DNA of 64,000 bases from Paenibacillus sp. (GCA_023663345.1 JAMPHR010000001.1:1-64000), one strand, 5' to 3'; shown: positions 30,501-47,878, counted from the first letter of the stretch. Numbers and translations are program-made. The notes: generated by a model not told the origin, from the sequence alone.

Positions 30501-30789
30501 CCAGGCGCCACCACTCGGGAGAAAGCTGCGGAGCTTTCCCCTCATATTCAGGAGCAGCCTCGACGGTCTTGATAGGCATTAGATAAGTGCCACCGAGGCC
30601 AACATTCTTCATGGCCTCAAGGTCGGCCTTGACACCTTCCTCGGTGACGGCCCCATACATCCAGTACCAGAACGACCACGGACGGGCATCATAGGACGGA
30701 TTGAGGAATGACTGCTCAAGGCGTGACGCAGCCGACGCTGAAAGCGAGAGCAACGCCACCGAGAGCAATATCTTATTTCGTATTTTCAT
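27553..30789 (-). CDS. GH106 alpha-L-rhamnosidase
   Basis: From the ATG at 30789 the protein has 1078 residues and a signal peptide (MKIRNKILLSVALLSLSASA). The in-frame TTG at 30804 is a less likely start. The N-terminus has the GH106 opening RPWSFWYWMYGAVTEEGVKA and GGTYLMPI (about 35-75), a TIM barrel with inserted beta-sandwich domains, and a C-terminal galactose-binding-like domain ending near LIVITEK. GH106 removes alpha-L-rhamnose with a calcium-dependent inverting mechanism. In RG-II work a GH106 enzyme acts on rhamnose of side chain B. It is 21 bases from the GH2 gene upstream and 3 from the esterase downstream. Confidence 0.9.
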   Translation of the reverse strand: MKIRNKILLSVALLSLSASAASRLEQSFLNPSYDARPWSFWYWMYGAVTEEGVKADLEAMKNVGLGGTYLMPIKTVEAAPEYEGKAPQLSPEWWRLVGRSMEIADSLGLKLGMHICDGFALAGGPWISPKESMQKVVFSDTVVPGGKLSGIKLPMPEMKEGYYKDIAVYAMPVKGSSILTKPVITCGNLDADVPAGKGVNIDDKGVIRSSVPCWIQYEYPSPVTVRSLEIVLKGNNYQANRLNVKASDDGKVFKEVKQLVPPRHGWQNTDENNTYSLPETTARYFRFYWTPEGSEPASEDLDAAKWKPNLKVNDIILSGEPKINHWEGKSGRVWRVAEATTDSEVPSEACIQTGEVIDLTKDLKNGALSASLPEGEWRILRIGHTSTGHTNATGGAGKGLECDKFSPDAVAKQFDNWFGRVFHELDPELARRVLKYMHVDSWECGSQNWSDNFASEFKRRRGYDLMPYLPLYAGIPMDNAETSEKVLRDIRTTMAELVVDVFYTVLAEKAKEYDCYFSAECVSPTMVSDGMMHYAKVDYPMGEFWLNSPTHDKPNDMIDAIHGAHVYGKNIVQAEGFTELRGTWDETPATLKTLLDRNYALGINRIFYHVNAHNPYLDKKPGMTLDGIGLFFQRDNTWYGDGGKALTDYMRRCQALLQYGSPVIDIAVFTGEEMPRRAILPDRLVPSLPGIFGSERVESERQRLANVGQPLRVKPVGVSHSANMADPEKWINPMRGYNYDSMNKDALLRLASVKDGRVELPGGASYRVLVLPLAHQLMPDTTLSPEVRSKVDELIKAGVIVPELPYVKDDFSVYGLERDVELLENVAWTHRRNNDDNVDLYFISNQEETPREFTASFRVTGRVPELWDPMTGTIDRNLDWKIADGRTEVKMDLAVAGSAFIVFSEPTDAVSGTAPAREEKSMDLNVGKWNIKFDTTGREIVSDSIFDWTSSEDNDVKYYSGTATYTTTFKAPKFGKNDRVMLNLDGLHDVATVVVNGKECGIVWTAPYQVDITDAVKKGKNNLSIAVTNTWANALLGADEGKAPFDGIWTNGKYRRAEKTLIPAGLTGPLKLIVITEK

Positions 30790-30810
30790 TACGATAAGTT
30801 TCAACCTGTT

Positions 30811-33648
30811 TTATTCAAATCGGAATCCAACGCGACCGGTGTACTGGCCTGCAACCCACTTGGGCTGAGATGAAGGACCGGCGAGATCGGTAGTATTCAC
30901 TTTGTTTCTTACGGGAGGTATCACTTCCATTACAGCAATACCAGTCTTGGGAAGCTCATAGAGAATATGATCACGACCGTCGCGAGGCTCATATACACCG
31001 ATGTATCCACCGGGAGTCTCGTTGATTATACCTATGGTACCATCCTGAGTCTTGATATCCATCCAATCGACATTGGCGAAATAGCCCTTGAATTCGGGAT
31101 ATGTGAAGCTTTCGGCTGGAATAGGATCATTGTAATCATTCTCCCACAGACCATACTGTGGACCATGGAGGCGATTCTGCCATACACGATAGGGACCATC
31201 ACCGACCCAACGCTTGCTCAAGACTTTATCCTCGGGGAAATCAAACTTAACACCCATCAGATCGATCACACCATTGAAGTTGTAGGCAAAGTCAAGAGTT
31301 GAGCTTCCGTCGGGAGCAATTGTCCATGTAGCATTGTCAAGATTGCCGAGCTTATAATCAGCCTTTACAACCACGTTGTTACCAGACTTCTCAGCCTTGA
31401 TGCCAACAAACTTGCCGGCATCCTCAAACTCGGTATACTGGGTCTTTTTCTTCTCGGCCTGGGGATCGTCGTGATTATAGAATCCGTCCATAGAACGGTC
31501 AGAACGTTTTGCAACAATCACACGGGGACCATCGGTCAATGCGATATGGTGACCATTGACATCCACACCCTTGAGCTGACCATTCTTCTTGCTGAAATGA
31601 TAGGTACGGCCATTGGCACTCACTGTAAGCTCTTCGGCTGTCTCGTTCCACTGGGGAGCGGCACCCTTGATTTCAGCGGTCTGTACTTTGTCACCCTGGA
31701 TCTTGTGAGACCATGTGAACAGGTCCTTACCGTAATTATCAGTAACTGTAAGTTCGAGTGCATCAGCACCGGATTTCAGAGCAGGGATAGTCACCTTTCC
31801 TGACTGACGGGCAGGGATGTCGGGAAGTTTCACTGTTCCCTCGGCAACCACTTTCACCTTACCGTTGGAACCGGGAGCGGGCATGGCGAGCTGCTTCCAT
31901 GTGAGCGAGCAATCACGAAGATTGGTAAAGTCGTAACGGTTTTCAATGTCAAGCACGCCGTCGAAATCGCGTCCGAAGCCGGTATTCATAATCTGTATGG
32001 GACACCATACTTCCTTTACAGTCCAGTAGCTACCCTCTTTCTCATGGTGGGGACCTACGATACCATCGGCACCGTAATTACCGCAATTGTCAATGAAGCC
32101 ATCCATGTCAACACGCTTCACACCCTCATCGGCAAGCACCCAGAGGAAGCCTCCGGCGCAACGGGGATGATTGCGCATCATCTCCCAGTAATCATAAAGG
32201 CCGGCGCCGTGACCACCGTCATAAAGACCGTGGAGGAATTCTGTGGGCATGAATATCTCGGGCAGACGCATGTAGTTCTGACTCTCGCCATAGGAACGGT
32301 AGTGCATGGTCTCGAATCCGCCGAAGTTACCCTGGGGATGTAACACAGGACGCTTCTGAGGATCATACTTGTGGAACTCACCGTTAAGCTCATCGTTCCA
32401 ACCCTTCTCGTTGCCATTGCTCCACCAGATGATGCTCGGATGGTTGACATCGCGTTCCACCATCTCCTTGACAAGTTTCTGACCGTTGATGGTCTCATGC
32501 TTACCGTGCCAGCCAGTCAGCTCATCCATCACATAAAGTCCGAGCGAGTCGCATATTTCATAGAACTCGGGATCGGCAGGATAGTGGGAAAGACGCACAG
32601 CATTCATATTCATGGATTTGATGAGCTCGACGTCCTCAAGATTCTTGGCCCAGCTGAGTGTACGGCCACTCTCAGGACGGAAACTATGACGGTTGACACC
32701 ACGGATATTGATCTTCTTTCCATTGATATAGAGACCATCGCTCTCGCGAACCTCGATGGTACGGAATCCAAATTTCTCATTCTCCTTGTGAAGAACTTTT
32801 CCAGATGCATCCGAAAGTGTGAGTTCAGCATTGTACAATACCGGAGTCTCGGCACTCCAGGTAGCAGGATCATCAACCTTTACTTTCACCTGAGTATCTC
32901 CCTGGCCTGGACGGAGAGGAGTGACTGACTCCCCTACTTTCTTGCCGTTGCGGTCGGTGATCACAGTGGTGATCTTACCACCCTCAACAGGCATACTCAA
33001 TGTGCAGTCAGCAGTAAACGAACCGTCGGCCTTAGCATCAATAGCGATATGCTTAAGGTTGAGGGCAGGGCGCGCTATCATGAATACCGGACGCCACAGT
33101 CCACCGAAATTCCAGTAGTCGGCGCGACGCTCGGCGAGGTTCACTCCGGCATTCTCACTCTCCTTGGCCACAGTAACCTCAAGACGATTCTTCTTTTTAG
33201 GTCCAAAGAACACACGGTCGCTCACATCGTAGGTGATACGATAGAATCCACCCTGATGCTTGGAACCAGCCTTGCGCCCGTTAATGAGAACATCGGTATC
33301 GGTCATCGAAGCCTCGAATATCAACTCGATCTGCTTGCCACGCCACGATTCAGGAAGCTCAAATTCATATTTGTACTTTCCTTTCTCATCGGCCGCTCCT
33401 TCGGGAAATGCCTTACCATAGAATTTCATTCCATACTGGTAGGTACCGAAGCCTTGTAGCTCCCAACACGAAGGGACACCGATCTTGGTCCACTTCCCTG
33501 AATTGTTACCGTCGGTACACATAAAGTCCCATTCCACCATGTCGTCACAACCTTTACCAGAAAGATACTGACGCTCGGTGGTGACCGACTGGGCCATCAT
33601 CGTCATGCCGGCAAGCATGGAACAGATAGTTACTGCAGTTTTTTTCAT
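30811..33648 (-). CDS. GH2 family glycosidase with atypical nucleophile segment
   Basis: The 945-residue protein has a signal peptide (about 1-19), then jelly-roll (about 30-195), immunoglobulin-like (about 200-305) and TIM-barrel (about 306-575) domains, with a long C-terminal region of beta-sandwiches that includes a beta-galactosidase small-chain-like part (about 640-940). E414 (WWSNGNEKG) is the acid/base. E470 (MPTEFLHG) fits the nucleophile, although the usual (S/T)E(Y/F)(A/G)H context is altered. In RG-II side chains GH2 enzymes cut beta-D-galactose and alpha-L-arabinopyranose; this one could be either. The gap to the LacZ-like gene is 44 bases. Confidence 0.85.
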   Translation of the reverse strand: MKKTAVTICSMLAGMTMMAQSVTTERQYLSGKGCDDMVEWDFMCTDGNNSGKWTKIGVPSCWELQGFGTYQYGMKFYGKAFPEGAADEKGKYKYEFELPESWRGKQIELIFEASMTDTDVLINGRKAGSKHQGGFYRITYDVSDRVFFGPKKKNRLEVTVAKESENAGVNLAERRADYWNFGGLWRPVFMIARPALNLKHIAIDAKADGSFTADCTLSMPVEGGKITTVITDRNGKKVGESVTPLRPGQGDTQVKVKVDDPATWSAETPVLYNAELTLSDASGKVLHKENEKFGFRTIEVRESDGLYINGKKINIRGVNRHSFRPESGRTLSWAKNLEDVELIKSMNMNAVRLSHYPADPEFYEICDSLGLYVMDELTGWHGKHETINGQKLVKEMVERDVNHPSIIWWSNGNEKGWNDELNGEFHKYDPQKRPVLHPQGNFGGFETMHYRSYGESQNYMRLPEIFMPTEFLHGLYDGGHGAGLYDYWEMMRNHPRCAGGFLWVLADEGVKRVDMDGFIDNCGNYGADGIVGPHHEKEGSYWTVKEVWCPIQIMNTGFGRDFDGVLDIENRYDFTNLRDCSLTWKQLAMPAPGSNGKVKVVAEGTVKLPDIPARQSGKVTIPALKSGADALELTVTDNYGKDLFTWSHKIQGDKVQTAEIKGAAPQWNETAEELTVSANGRTYHFSKKNGQLKGVDVNGHHIALTDGPRVIVAKRSDRSMDGFYNHDDPQAEKKKTQYTEFEDAGKFVGIKAEKSGNNVVVKADYKLGNLDNATWTIAPDGSSTLDFAYNFNGVIDLMGVKFDFPEDKVLSKRWVGDGPYRVWQNRLHGPQYGLWENDYNDPIPAESFTYPEFKGYFANVDWMDIKTQDGTIGIINETPGGYIGVYEPRDGRDHILYELPKTGIAVMEVIPPVRNKVNTTDLAGPSSQPKWVAGQYTGRVGFRFE

Positions 33649-33692
33649 TGTATATTTTAGATTTATTTTTTTCGTGATAATGATGGGGGTGA

Positions 33693-41116
<7,424 letters not shown>

Positions 41117-41147
41117 GAAATAGGGGTGTAGTTACTTATACAAGAGA

Positions 41148-43844
41148 TCAATAGAACAGCCAATCCATGGCCTCGTCAGTGCCGGCAAGTGCGGCATTAC
41201 GCGCCTTGAGTTCATCGGATGTGAGTCCGAGCACCAGAGCATAGCCCTTGGGAAGCAGAAGCGAATGGGTGCCTGGACCGAAGTTATAGGCATGGATATT
41301 GGCAAGAGGCATATTTTCAAGATGGATCGCATTAGTGAGGACCGGCTCGGCCTGTCCATACTCACTGGCCGAAGCATCGGTCTCGAGTTTTGGAGCCTTG
41401 GCATACTTCTTCTGATCATCCTTGAAATAACCTATGAGCAATTTGACCGGAAATTTGCATGTAAACTCGATCTTAGTACCATCCTTACGTTGTCCGTCTC
41501 CGTTCACCACAAATGCTGTGAGGCCTTCAAGCTCGGGAGCCAACCCTTGGATCTTAGCTTCAGGCATATTTGAAAGGAGCGATGCACCCTCGGTGAGCTT
41601 CACTCGCTTCCAGTTGCCGTTCACCTTCACATCAGCATCCTTGACAGGTTCGATCTTGCTATCGGTCTCGGAGTACTTTCCGGCGGCCTTATCCTTGAGC
41701 ATAGCTACATTATTCTTATAGTTTTCAAGCTCAGCCTTGTAATGCTCGTAGAGTTCAGCCCAAGTCTTGTTCTTACCATTATCTCCAGCGATGGGGATAC
41801 GACGCATAGAGGTCTGCATACTGTTGGCATACAGGTAGGTGCTATTCGTAAGATCTACAAGCTGACGATAGTAGTCGAGACTCTCTTCAAGCAGAGGAAG
41901 GGCGGCATCGAGATATTTCAGATCCTTGGTCCACTGATAATTCAGCACCTCACGGGCAGCCTTGACCTTGCGGTCAAAGAAATAGGCAAACAGACGGTAA
42001 CACTGCATGTCGTTGCTCAGACGCGCAAACTCTTCATTATTGGCATCGACACTGCCACTCACACTTTCTATGGCAGCGACAGCCTTATCACCATGCTCAA
42101 CGCACTGGGCCGTAATGTCGAGAGGCAACTCACCGACATGGGGTTGTCCCTTGTGCTCTTTCTCAACAAACTCGATCAATTTTTCACCCTCTGGACCGCA
42201 ACTCTCATAGAATCCCGGATATATCGTGTACTTATAGGGGTTGACAAGCTGACTCATGAACATTCCGAGGAGAAGCGTCTGACGGTTGCCCTCGGTGATG
42301 CCGAAACGACGGAGCAGTTTGGGAGCAATCTCACCTGACTGCTCATAGGCCTCACGCACTGCCGCACCCTTATCATCGGAAAGGCCGTATGTGCGGGCAA
42401 AGCGGTGGTTCCAATATTTCTTTTCATCCTCACGGTCGCGACGGCAGTTCCATGCGTAACGTCCCCAACCCTCATACCATGTGCTGTCACGCACCAACTG
42501 CAATTCACGGCCTCCGGGGATACTGTCGGCCGTATAAGGCCAATCCCAATAGGAAGCCTGAGGATAAAGATGGAGAGCATTGGCACCATGCACATCGTGC
42601 ATAGCTGTCACGGCTTTCTGGATAAAATCGGGAGAGCTCCAACGCCATGGCTCAAGATTGGCGAGAATATGTACATTGCTGATATGCACACTTCCAAGCG
42701 AACTGAGACCACGATGTATCTCGGTCCATGGTCCACGAGGCTCATAGGTAGTGAGCGACTCGCCATTGTACTTGTGCATGGTATAGAGATTCTTGTAGAG
42801 AGGAAGGGCCGCATCCATCACCATCTTGCAATCGGTATCATGGGCACGGAGGAGCAACGGGGGCTCATCGGTGCGACCAAGCTTGGCAAGGCCGTCCTTC
42901 ACTCCTGGGATGATGGTCTCAGTGAACCATACCACATCATCCTCATAAGTATCCATAGCCTCTCCGAGACACACGAGCAGCCCCACATTAGGATACTTCT
43001 CGATAAACGCGGCAACGCTCTTGCGGGTGTAATCGCTCACCAGCGGAGTGATGGGACGATTGCGATCCTGGGTCTTGAGGCCGTAATGTTCGGCAAAGGG
43101 TTTGGAGAGAAGGATGTTGTAGAACATCTGGATAACGAAGATGCCACGCTTGTCGGCCTCAGATGTTATGAATGAGAACATCTCCTCATTCTTCTTGAAA
43201 GTCTCGTCATCCACTTCCACTGCAAACGGGTAATCCTCGAGTTTCACAAGTGAAGCGAAAGGATGACCGTTCCACAGATAGAGCGAATTCATGCGATTTT
43301 CCACAAGCATATCAAGATATTTCACCCACAGTTCCTTGTCATAGAACCAAGGGAAGTTCTCAGGTGTATATGGGTACTCATATACGCTACGACCGGGGAG
43401 CAGATAGGGTTTCTGAACACCCACACATGCACCACGGAGCACCATCTCGGGAGCATCAGTGAAAGATCCGGGTAGGTTGTCAAGATTCCCATCGGCCTGA
43501 ACACGGTCGATGAGTTCACGGCAAGCGTAGATAACACCCGAACCGTCATTGCCCATCACATCAATGGTATCACCCGAGGTTGTGATTGTGAACCCCTCCT
43601 TGGGACCAATGCTGTCGGTAGCCTGGGAGAGACGTATGAGTCTGACATCGTTCTTTCCATCAGGGATGGTCTCGAGGACTTCATAACCGTTGGCCTCGAG
43701 GGCTGTTTTGAGATGCCCGGCAGCAAATTTTACTCGATTGGAGGCATCATCGCCATACTCTATTGCTACTGACGGACGGCTGGAGCAACTCCATACCGCC
43801 AATGCCATCAGGCTGAGGGCAAATGTCTTGATCACTCGATTCAT
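41148..43844 (-). CDS. GH138 alpha-galacturonidase lipoprotein
   Basis: The 898-residue protein has a lipoprotein signal with lipobox AVWSC (Cys20). An N-terminal GH20/GH67-like alpha/beta domain (about 25-125) leads into a TIM barrel (about 130-470), a helical region (about 480-740) and a C-terminal beta-sandwich. E295 (CLGEAMD) and E362 (YNGESL) lie one residue off the catalytic pair I recall for the founding GH138 enzyme (Glu294 and Glu361). GH138 removes alpha-1,2-linked galacturonic acid from the rhamnose of RG-II side chain A. This family is rare outside RG-II systems. It precedes GH137-GH2 by 31 bases and follows GH78 by 5. Confidence 0.88.
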   Translation of the reverse strand: MNRVIKTFALSLMALAVWSCSSRPSVAIEYGDDASNRVKFAAGHLKTALEANGYEVLETIPDGKNDVRLIRLSQATDSIGPKEGFTITTSGDTIDVMGNDGSGVIYACRELIDRVQADGNLDNLPGSFTDAPEMVLRGACVGVQKPYLLPGRSVYEYPYTPENFPWFYDKELWVKYLDMLVENRMNSLYLWNGHPFASLVKLEDYPFAVEVDDETFKKNEEMFSFITSEADKRGIFVIQMFYNILLSKPFAEHYGLKTQDRNRPITPLVSDYTRKSVAAFIEKYPNVGLLVCLGEAMDTYEDDVVWFTETIIPGVKDGLAKLGRTDEPPLLLRAHDTDCKMVMDAALPLYKNLYTMHKYNGESLTTYEPRGPWTEIHRGLSSLGSVHISNVHILANLEPWRWSSPDFIQKAVTAMHDVHGANALHLYPQASYWDWPYTADSIPGGRELQLVRDSTWYEGWGRYAWNCRRDREDEKKYWNHRFARTYGLSDDKGAAVREAYEQSGEIAPKLLRRFGITEGNRQTLLLGMFMSQLVNPYKYTIYPGFYESCGPEGEKLIEFVEKEHKGQPHVGELPLDITAQCVEHGDKAVAAIESVSGSVDANNEEFARLSNDMQCYRLFAYFFDRKVKAAREVLNYQWTKDLKYLDAALPLLEESLDYYRQLVDLTNSTYLYANSMQTSMRRIPIAGDNGKNKTWAELYEHYKAELENYKNNVAMLKDKAAGKYSETDSKIEPVKDADVKVNGNWKRVKLTEGASLLSNMPEAKIQGLAPELEGLTAFVVNGDGQRKDGTKIEFTCKFPVKLLIGYFKDDQKKYAKAPKLETDASASEYGQAEPVLTNAIHLENMPLANIHAYNFGPGTHSLLLPKGYALVLGLTSDELKARNAALAGTDEAMDWLFY

Positions 43845-43849
43845 TTGTC

Positions 43850-46051
43850 TTAAATATGCTTGTAAGTTACTTTTATTTCCTTGTCAGTATCTATTCTCAA
43901 CCGATAACTGTCCTTGCCGGTCTTTTCCACAGTACCATAGGTTGACTTGGGTGTCTTTTTTGACTTGAAATAGAGATAGCCCTCTCCCTCCGTCGCTTTC
44001 ACCTTGATCTCGCGCTCGTTGACATAAAGAGAGATCTCGCCGTTGGGAGTCGGCACAGTTCCCTCCATCCATTTGAGGCCTCCCAACTCAGGGGTGATGG
44101 AAAATTCCTGATATCCAGGTTTCATAGGCTTTACTCCCAGATAATACTTGCCGAGCAGATATATAGGACTTGCTCCCCAGGCATGGCACAGGCTCTTGCC
44201 ATAGGGACGGCCATACATGGCAAGGTGCTGCGTTCCGGAATCGGAAGGAACATATTTCTCCCAGAACGATGTTGCACCCTCACGTAACATACCACCCCAG
44301 TAGTCCTTGATCTCGCCAAGCACCTGGGTCTGCATTCCCTGACCGCATAGAGCTTCAAGCTCATAAAAACGCATATAAGGAGTGGTAATTGCCGGAACTT
44401 CGGGATTGAGCATGACGTTTTTCATAACAGACTCGGTAGTAGGCTCATCGAAGAAACCATAATTAATGGCAAACATATTGGCAAACTTGTTGATCTGATC
44501 GCTCTGCTTCCCGTTCTCGACATTATGTACAAGAGCCTGACGCTTATCATTCCAGAATGTGGGGAGGAGTTTGTCCTTAAGTTCACCGGCAAGTTTTCCG
44601 TATTTCGAGGCATCAGCAGTATCACCCACGATATCGGCACACATCTTCATAGTCTCAAGACTCCTACATAACAACACCTGCTCAAACGATAGGGCACCCT
44701 GCTTGCTCATGGGAAAATCGGCCCAGTCGACAAAGACCCAGTCACCAGTCATACCCTCGAGCATGCCATCCTTATTGGTGCGGGAGAGCACATAGTCCAT
44801 AAGTGTCTGCATACGGGGATAAATCTCCTTGACAAACTCCTTATCACCCGAATAAAGATAGTAGTCGTATATACCGTTGAACCAATACATGGTATAATCC
44901 ATGATGGTATTGATATGGGCTGTAACGGGATCCTTGCCACGGAGCAGACGGGTGGTGCGCTTCACTGTGGGGCTATCAAAAAACAGATAATAGTTCATAA
45001 GATAGCTCTGCACAGCATCTCCGCTCCACACCCAACGGTCACGCTTGATTCCATCGATAAAGAACTCGCGGGTAGTGAGGTGCATGGTGTAGGCACCAAC
45101 ATCCCATATACGATTGATCTCGGGATCGCTGCACTTGAATGATCCGCGGTATTCCACAGGGGCATATTCGTATAGCATGGCTATGTCACCGACGTTGACA
45201 CCCTCCTCAGGTGCCACATATACGTAGCGGAAAGCCTTGGTATTGTCAAGAGTATAGTCCCCTGAATTTTTTCTTACGGCATTCGTGGCAAGATCGGTGA
45301 CCTCATCGCCTGAGAAGCGTATCTTGTCGAGAGTCTCGCAATATTCCATGTCGAGTGCTTCCTCTGGACTCTCACCATAATATATATTGATTATTCCGTT
45401 GCCAACAGGATTCTTAAGCACTACACGACCGAAGGTCTCCTTGCCGAAGTCGTAAAGCTTACCTCCGTCGGCAGTCTTTTCAGTTACCGATACATACTGC
45501 ATGGGCTCGAGCTTGAGACTGTAGGCTGAAGGGGGATTGTCAATATCATTGAAGTCCCAGTATCCTGCAGAAGCATACTCTGTAGCTGAAGTGTCACTGG
45601 CCTTTCCGCTCTCGTCAATCCACTCCTTGTCCTCATTGGTCACACGCCAGGAGGAATCGGTGTTGACCGTAGAACCCTTGACATAAAGAGCCGGAGGGGT
45701 GGACTGATTCCACACCTTTATATTGAGCTTATGCTTGCCGGCAGGGATCTTAAAAGTTGAAGGCTGGCCGAACTGCAGTTTGCCGTCAAGTTTTACATTG
45801 TACTTGCCTTCGGCCTTTATGGTAATTTCTTCCTCTGCCGGAAGATCGAGGTCTTTACTGAACTCCACAGTCACGAAATGGCTGTCGGTCTTCCAGAACG
45901 GAGGGAAGAATGCTCCGCGCTCGGTGCGGTTATTGTTCATGCGATTACCGAGCCATATCTCATAGTCTCCTGGATACCATATCCATGTCTGTGCAGATGC
46001 CATTATACCCATGGCGAGTGCTCCGGCCAGTGTGGCCCATCTTTTATTCAT
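43850..46051 (-). CDS. GH78 alpha-L-rhamnosidase, short form with Asp at the acid site
   Basis: The 733-residue protein has a signal peptide (about 1-20), a beta-sandwich region (about 25-300), the six-hairpin barrel (about 305-630) and a C-terminal beta-sandwich (about 635-733). It lacks the extra N-terminal fibronectin-like domain of the two longer GH78 proteins here. The motif reads DGIKRDRWVWSGD (from D333) in place of DCPxRE, so Asp338 stands where Glu is the general acid in most members. E598 (SFWEKY) fits the base. The variant motif is also seen in other Bacteroidetes rhamnosidases, so activity is expected. It lies 3 bases after GH141 and 5 before GH138, as part of the tightly packed head of the cluster. 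Confidence 0.88.
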   Translation of the reverse strand: MNKRWATLAGALAMGIMASAQTWIWYPGDYEIWLGNRMNNNRTERGAFFPPFWKTDSHFVTVEFSKDLDLPAEEEITIKAEGKYNVKLDGKLQFGQPSTFKIPAGKHKLNIKVWNQSTPPALYVKGSTVNTDSSWRVTNEDKEWIDESGKASDTSATEYASAGYWDFNDIDNPPSAYSLKLEPMQYVSVTEKTADGGKLYDFGKETFGRVVLKNPVGNGIINIYYGESPEEALDMEYCETLDKIRFSGDEVTDLATNAVRKNSGDYTLDNTKAFRYVYVAPEEGVNVGDIAMLYEYAPVEYRGSFKCSDPEINRIWDVGAYTMHLTTREFFIDGIKRDRWVWSGDAVQSYLMNYYLFFDSPTVKRTTRLLRGKDPVTAHINTIMDYTMYWFNGIYDYYLYSGDKEFVKEIYPRMQTLMDYVLSRTNKDGMLEGMTGDWVFVDWADFPMSKQGALSFEQVLLCRSLETMKMCADIVGDTADASKYGKLAGELKDKLLPTFWNDKRQALVHNVENGKQSDQINKFANMFAINYGFFDEPTTESVMKNVMLNPEVPAITTPYMRFYELEALCGQGMQTQVLGEIKDYWGGMLREGATSFWEKYVPSDSGTQHLAMYGRPYGKSLCHAWGASPIYLLGKYYLGVKPMKPGYQEFSITPELGGLKWMEGTVPTPNGEISLYVNEREIKVKATEGEGYLYFKSKKTPKSTYGTVEKTGKDSYRLRIDTDKEIKVTYKHI

Positions 46052-46054
46052 GAC

Positions 46055-47878
46055 TTATAGGGATTTAAGGTATTTAAATTCTTTTGTGAGTCCGGCGTTG
46101 TCACGTATAGCCTCATCGACACCTGGTCCATTGTTCTCCCACACGTTGCCGGGACCATTGGCATTCTGGAGGTATTTCTCGGCTTCGGTCCAGTTGTCCT
46201 TCACATTGATAAAAGAAGAACCCTCGTCGGTGTAAAGATAGAACCAGTGGTTGGGGTCGTGGGCATAACCGGGGACGTAGATGTCACGCACACAGTTTTC
46301 GGTGACCCAGCTGTGTGGCTGCGATCCGAGAGTATATACACCTGCCACGTCATACATGTGCTTGGCATAGTGGTGTATCAGGTTGGCATGAACGCGGTTG
46401 TTGCGCATACAATTGACTGTGCGGATCCAGCCCCAGCCGAGGTTGATGCCGCTATAGGATACGTCGTTAATCTCGTTGTGTTCGATGTTGATGTCACGCA
46501 CATATCCGGCACAGATTCCGAGAGTGCCCCAGTCCTCATTGGTTACGTCAGTTATAAGATTGTTGGCTATGGTGAGGCCCGAGCATACCTCACGTCCATC
46601 GGCCGGATCGTAAGGGAGATGTGTTTCGTGTGATTCAGGACTGAAGCTACCCACTACAATGCCGTTTCCGGCTATGTCGCGGAACAGACAACCCTCTATG
46701 AGACCTCCACGAGTACCCCACTCATAGTCGAGACCAGAGGAACCAAGATGCTCGAAACGGCATTTGAGAAAGTCGATGCTGTTGGCACCGCTCACCTCCA
46801 CAGCTGCCTCGGGACGGCCAAGCCAACCCTGATTGTCAAGCTTATGATTCTGGTACCGCTCCATCTTGGGTTTGATCTTATATCCATCGGTCATATACAT
46901 GCCAGCCTGAAGAGGAACATGGCCCATGAGCGATGGACGCATCCATGTGGTGTACTCGAAACCTATGTTCTCGAAACGCACATTCTCAACCGGACGGTCG
47001 AGTGTACCCTCAATATTGACCAGAGTCTCCACTGCAGGCACTGTAGCCTCGGTAACGGTCTCGCCTTGACGGGGATAGTAGTATAATTTGCGGGTATCAA
47101 TGTCGTGATACCACTCGCCGGGCTGATCGAGTAACTCGCGGGCATTGGTGAGATAGAATGCCGAGTTATGACCGTCGGTAGTTACCATGGGGCGTGGCCA
47201 CGGATGCTCAAACTGGATTCGGCTCTCTGGGTTATGAAACCTTACCGCCGCACTATCGCCCTGAATCTCAATTGACTTAATACGGAGATTGGCCACACAC
47301 CACATCTCGTGGAGCACCATCTCAGCATAGGGGGATTTCTGTATCTTCTTCACAGCCTCAGCCGGTACCCACAGGATCTCGTTGACAGGATCGTTGTTGA
47401 TGATGCGGTACATCTTCTCAAAATCATCCACATCACGTGCTCTCACAGCTTTCTTACCGTTGACATAGAGTTGACGGAAGTCGAGGGGACGACCGTTGAA
47501 TTGAGGCACATCGGCAACCATGAGCTTGCCTTGACGCTTCCATCCAGTAATGCTGACGCCACCACTGATCCATGCGCCACCATCGGATTTTATCACAGTG
47601 GGAGATGACGGGGTTCCACTGTCCTCGGGACGTACAAACACGGGCTCGTAGACATTGTAGGTGCCCGGAGCCATGTGAATGGTAATTCCCGACTCTATGC
47701 CCTGAGCCTTGGTACGTCTCATCTCGCGAGCCTGGCGGAGTGCTGAGGTAAGGGTGGCTTTGGGTGAGGAGGCGGTACCATCGTTGCTGTCGAGGCCCGA
47801 CGGGGAAACGTAGACATCAGCCGCACTGAGAGTGAGCACTGAGAGCAGCATCGCTGCACTTATGGATGATTTCTTCAT
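46055..47878 (-). CDS. GH141 parallel beta-helix glycosidase (alpha-L-fucosidase type)
   Basis: The 607-residue protein has a signal peptide (about 1-19), then DVYVSPSGLDSNDGTASSPK, the usual opening of right-handed beta-helix enzymes, and inserted beta-sandwich strands (about 85-270). The helix follows (about 275-600), with acidic clusters SSGLDYEWGT and MYDVAGVYT that could hold the catalytic acids. The founding GH141 member removes alpha-L-fucose from RG-II side chain A; another GH141 acts on xylan. The RG-II neighbours favour fucosidase. It begins 127 bases after GH127, across a strong stem-loop. Confidence 0.85.
   Translation of the reverse strand: MKKSSISAAMLLSVLTLSAADVYVSPSGLDSNDGTASSPKATLTSALRQAREMRRTKAQGIESGITIHMAPGTYNVYEPVFVRPEDSGTPSSPTVIKSDGGAWISGGVSITGWKRQGKLMVADVPQFNGRPLDFRQLYVNGKKAVRARDVDDFEKMYRIINNDPVNEILWVPAEAVKKIQKSPYAEMVLHEMWCVANLRIKSIEIQGDSAAVRFHNPESRIQFEHPWPRPMVTTDGHNSAFYLTNARELLDQPGEWYHDIDTRKLYYYPRQGETVTEATVPAVETLVNIEGTLDRPVENVRFENIGFEYTTWMRPSLMGHVPLQAGMYMTDGYKIKPKMERYQNHKLDNQGWLGRPEAAVEVSGANSIDFLKCRFEHLGSSGLDYEWGTRGGLIEGCLFRDIAGNGIVVGSFSPESHETHLPYDPADGREVCSGLTIANNLITDVTNEDWGTLGICAGYVRDINIEHNEINDVSYSGINLGWGWIRTVNCMRNNRVHANLIHHYAKHMYDVAGVYTLGSQPHSWVTENCVRDIYVPGYAHDPNHWFYLYTDEGSSFINVKDNWTEAEKYLQNANGPGNVWENNGPGVDEAIRDNAGLTKEFKYLKSL

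Noticed and set aside
30790-30804. TTG start five codons upstream for GH106
   Set aside because: The ATG at 30789 gives a normal signal peptide and spacing; the TTG adds an unnatural leader.
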